The translations under genes and the position numbers were made by a program. The notes below the pieces were generated by a model. It was given only the letters and a program-made list of their open reading frames with translations. It was not told where the DNA came from and did not search any database. A stretch of DNA of 45,544 bases from Seminavis robusta (Eukaryota > Bacillariophyta > Bacillariophyceae > Naviculales > Naviculaceae). The stretch is from NCBI GenBank assembly GCA_903772945.1, contig CAICTM010000848.1:1-45544 (forward strand). The letters run 5' to 3'. This document shows positions 42,586 through 45,544 of the stretch, piece after piece; position 1 is the stretch's first letter, and each line of letters opens with the position of its first letter.

Positions 42586-43740
42586 TCACGCAGCTTCACA
42601 GCCACCTTCACGAACACAAGAAGTACATTGACGGTCTTGGCCTTTTCCTTGGAAGGAGAAGTCATCGAGCCGCTCGCAAAGAACTCGCTGCAACCATAGT
42701 TTTGGATCTTCCTGAGCCAATGTCATGAAACCAGCATCTGTGAGAATGTGCGTTGCATTGGATTGGACAAACACAAAGCAGGCTTTCTTGATCTTGGTGT
42801 TGCTGTGCAGACTAGCAGCCTGCAAGATCTTTTTGACATTGGAGACACCCAACTTTTGAATGCAGGCATTGGTCGCCAGCTTGATGGCGGGTTTAATATC
42901 ATACTCCGAGACACAGTCGAATAACATGAGGGGATTTTCCTTGCAAAAGGCGTTTGGAACTTTGCCAGTATAGATTAATTCCAGGATAAGCCGGATGAGA
43001 GTGGATGGGTAGCTGGTATTCCATTTTCCAGAGCTCACTTCAGACCAGGGGCCTTTCAGGGCCGTCGCAAAGTAAGGAGACACAGCTGCCAAGACAATCC
43101 GATGAGCAGGAAGAGAAACCCCGTCTGAGCATTGGAAGCAAATATCACTGAATTCCTCAGAACAGAGCAAAGATTTCCACGCCGCGGCAACTTCTGCCAC
43201 GACGGGGACAGTCTTGATTGGAGCAGTGGGCGATTTCTTTGCCTTTTTCTGGATCCGTTTGATGCCTGACTCCATGGCAGAGTGGGTCTGAGCTTCAAAA
43301 AAACTGTTTGGGTGCTTTTTGAAGAAGAGGGCCAAATCAAGAGCAGTGTAGCTTTGAGCATCAGATTCAAAAGGATGATAGTTGTATCGTTCGATATTGC
43401 ACAGGACCAGGCAACTGCAACATTCAGAAGTATTGGCACCATGGGCCAGAAGAAGATCCAAAATCTCCAAAGCAGATTCATAAAGATAAGTCTTTTTCAC
43501 AGAATGATAAAGATTCACTATTGCCAAATGCAGGGGATACGCAAACCCAAGGATGTCGTCGAGTGCTACTTTGACATGAGGTGGCAGATCTTCTTCCTCG
43601 GAACATAGGGGTATCTGATTCACCATGGGCAAACAATTAGCATCAAGCATGCTATTGACGCTCGTCCCTGAGTCCAAGTGGAATTTTACCTGAGTGAGGG
43701 AGTTGGCCAAAATGGCTTCAGCCAGTTGGTTGACCACCAT
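42586..43740 (-). CDS. Ankyrin-repeat and BTB/POZ domain protein
   Basis: A single-exon frame of 384 residues. The N-terminal part has ankyrin-like segments (YPLHLAIVN at 68-76, LEILDLLLAHGAN at 91-103, YTALDLALFF at 131-140). A basic KRIQKKAKK (161-169) could be a nuclear signal. The BTB/POZ domain begins near 195 with FSDICFQCSDGVSLPAHRIVLAAVSPYFATAL and continues through LIRLILELIYTGKVP; a BACK-like helical region follows. BTB domains dimerise and often act as substrate adaptors for cullin-3 ubiquitin ligases. Ankyrin plus BTB architecture fits that adaptor role, with ankyrin or C-terminal regions recruiting partners. Targets are unknown. The gene is on the same strand as the ATPase gene, about 0.8 kb upstream of it, with no sign of co-transcription. 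Confidence 0.88.
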   Translation of the reverse strand: MVVNQLAEAILANSLTQVKFHLDSGTSVNSMLDANCLPMVNQIPLCSEEEDLPPHVKVALDDILGFAYPLHLAIVNLYHSVKKTYLYESALEILDLLLAHGANTSECCSCLVLCNIERYNYHPFESDAQSYTALDLALFFKKHPNSFFEAQTHSAMESGIKRIQKKAKKSPTAPIKTVPVVAEVAAAWKSLLCSEEFSDICFQCSDGVSLPAHRIVLAAVSPYFATALKGPWSEVSSGKWNTSYPSTLIRLILELIYTGKVPNAFCKENPLMLFDCVSEYDIKPAIKLATNACIQKLGVSNVKKILQAASLHSNTKIKKACFVFVQSNATHILTDAGFMTLAQEDPKLWLQRVLCERLDDFSFQGKGQDRQCTSCVREGGCEAA

Positions 43741-44473
43741 CTTGGAGTGTGTTACTAAAATGGTTTGAATTGAAATGCTGGATGGTGAATTCGTTCGGAA
43801 ATCACCGAGCTCTTATTGTGTGAGTGGAGTTGCTGCCGCCGAGCGCAGAACGGAAAGCACAAGGCGAGGTAGTTTGCTGCATTCCGTTTGGCTTAGAAGC
43901 AACGGTTAAAAACTTGAGCTTGAGACCGATGATCCCCAACCCTAGCGAGCTTATGTACGGTAGAAGCTTGTTGAAAAGGTGTGAACTTGAACGCACAATT
44001 TCTCTAATTTAATCAATATCCTTCCAGCTCTACTGTCTAGTAGACTGGCTATTCGTTTCGTTTTCTCTTTCTCTCTCGTTCAGATTGTGAGCTCTACAAC
44101 TGAGCTCCGATATGCATACATATACCAGGATCTTTCGATCCTCTGTTTCTCGCAGTTTCATTTGCACATAGATCTCGTCGATCTATCTTCCTGAAGTGCA
44201 TGGTTGGCCCTGGAGGGCTTTCCCACTTTACTAAACCTATGGACCTTCATCCGTCCATTCATTTGCTCCGTCCCATCGCTCCTTGCATTCGTCTCTTCGA
44301 CCTAACTTCCTAACCTTTGTAGTTGCATCATCTAGACGACCATTGTCCTCATTCCTCGTACACCTGGCCATCTGATGATGATCGGATAACCATCTGATTT
44401 GAGTCACACATCCCCAATCACGAACCGTGACTGCGGATCCCGAGTCGTCTGTCCGTCATACGAAAATACCTTT
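43741..44473. other. Intergenic region, probably including the 3' LTR of the copia relic
   Basis: No gene. On the minus strand AACAGGAAGGG followed by TGTTAGAAAGG (about 44490-44469) looks like a polypurine tract followed by an LTR start at 44479. The far end of this LTR was not located because its partner lies outside the window. Confidence 0.35.
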
Positions 44474-44522
44474 CTAACACCCTTCCTGTTTTCGCGATGA
44501 TGGCAGCGACCTTCTCACCAAC

Positions 44523-45544
44523 TCAAACCAATTGCTCCTTGTCTCCTGTCAGTTTTGGTGCATGTCTGTTGAGGGTCTCGACGTTGACATTCTTGGTCCC
44601 AATGTCGCTCACGTTGTCTTCCGAGCGAACAAAATCAATCTTCACTAGGCCGTCCTGCTGCATTTGGTTCACGTAGTGCCACCTCGTATCCATGTGCCTT
44701 GTTCGACTTGCACTTGTCTTGTTCTCTGACATAAAGATAGCACCCACGTTATCGATCTTCACTTGCACAGGTAGTTCCACGTTGATCTGTAGGAACTTCA
44801 GAATCTGCGCGATGAACGGGACTTCTCGCACTGCTTCGCCGCACGCGTAGAACTCAGCTTCGGAACTCGACAATGCTACAACCTTCTGTAGCTTGGACCT
44901 CCAGTGAATGAGTACACCTTCGAGAAATATCATCATGGACGTGACTGATCTTCTGTTGTTCTTGTCTCCGGCCCAATCCGAATCCGAGAATACTTCCTAC
45001 TTCCACGGTCCTTCGTTCTTCTCTGGTCTCATCAAAAGTCCACGGTTCCTTGAGTCCAGCACGTACTTTACACAACGTAGCATTTCCTTGTACGCTGCTG
45101 GCGTTGCGCATCCCAAGACCTTAGCTAGTTCTCGCACCGCGTTTGAGATTTCTGGCCTTGAATGCTTGATAAGGTACATGAGCATACCTACTCCTGTTCA
45201 ATATCTGCTTTGTTGTTCTTCAGCGATCCATTCGCTCTGTTCGTCAGTCTTCACTATTCCGAGTCCAGGTGTTCCCGCAGTCTTATACTTGGGTAGCTTC
45301 TGCACCTCTTCTCCGAATGTGGTTTGAATCTTCTTGATCATGTGGGGTTGTCCCACCCATGCAGCATCCTTTCGGGGATTCATCCGAATCTCACAGTTCA
45401 GGTAGTCCGTGAGTTCGTACTCTATTGTCATGTTCAAGCCTCGATCTTTAATCCCTTGAAGCACTTCCTTGATATCGTCTTCTTCTCCAATGGTGAGATT
45501 GTCATCCACGTAACATAGAATCACGCATATCTTCCCATTCTTGT
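44523..45544 (-). pseudogene. Copia pol, RT C-terminus and RNase H, with two nonsense codons; runs off the window
   Basis: On the minus strand the frame enters from beyond the window end, shows the RT core CYVDDNLTIGEE (about 45510), then LNCEIRMNP and PEISNAVRELAKVLG, and the RNase H block ALSSSEAEFYACGEAVREV (about 44880) with TRHMDTRWHYV. It ends near 44523. The same frame is interrupted by TGA at 45200-45198 (after QQSRY) and TAG at 44999-44997 (after GPWK, before EVFSDSDWAGD). No frameshift is visible. YVDD and SSSEAE are classical copia motifs, so this is a different lineage from the element at 20219, whose RT reads VVDD. Confidence 0.88.

Overview
The window looks like nuclear DNA of a pennate diatom or close stramenopile relative. 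This is inferred from four things: protein-coding genes with few, short GT-AG introns (roughly 85-135 nt); family content (a CRAL-TRIO protein, a large P-loop ATPase with a helical C-terminal part, a calcium-dependent protein kinase); Ty1/copia elements with the Gag and Pol signatures of diatom CoDi-type elements; and large gene-poor stretches of decayed repeats. No organellar or bacterial genes are seen and no RNA gene could be supported.

Layout. 1-1526: no recognisable gene. 1527-3117 (+): four-exon cystathionine gamma-lyase. 3118-7553: gene-poor, with two foldback (hairpin) sequences and a short tandem duplication. 7554-8250 (-): two-exon WrbA-type quinone oxidoreductase. 10223-12332 (+): a flavin amine oxidase fused to a C-terminal hedgehog-type Hint (autoprocessing) domain and two hydrophobic helices, the most unusual gene here. 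12643-13425 (-): HAD pyrimidine-5'-nucleotidase-like protein. 14840-17851 (+): six-exon, probably myristoylated CDPK with a large insertion in the kinase N-lobe. 18960-19931 (-): CRAL-TRIO protein. 20219-26034 (+): complete, very young copia retrotransposon with identical 269-bp LTRs and a CAAGG target duplication. Its gag is interrupted by a 429-nt hairpin-rich insert, and gag and pol are separated by one in-frame TGA. 26040-27785: a possible tectonin-like relic. 27786-28973 (-): conserved-looking protein of unknown function. 29443-32684 (-): internally deleted LTR element with a GAAGT target duplication. 33150-34690: about 25 copies of a 66-bp minisatellite. 34700-38453: no supported gene. 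38454-41761 (-): two-exon P-loop ATPase of 1,069 residues. 42586-43740 (-): ankyrin-BTB protein. 44480-45544 (-): broken 3' half of another copia pol running off the window.

The cellular genes do not form an obvious pathway. The sulfur amino-acid enzyme, oxidoreductase, nucleotidase, kinase, lipid-binding protein, ATPase and BTB protein are independent units on both strands with their own introns, as expected for a eukaryotic chromosome. Between them the DNA is shaped mainly by retrotransposons at different ages (intact, internally deleted, point-mutated) and by tandem and inverted repeats. Gene models were built by eye from reading-frame continuity, GT-AG boundaries and family motifs. Exon ends are therefore firm where frame and family agree, and start codons are less certain.
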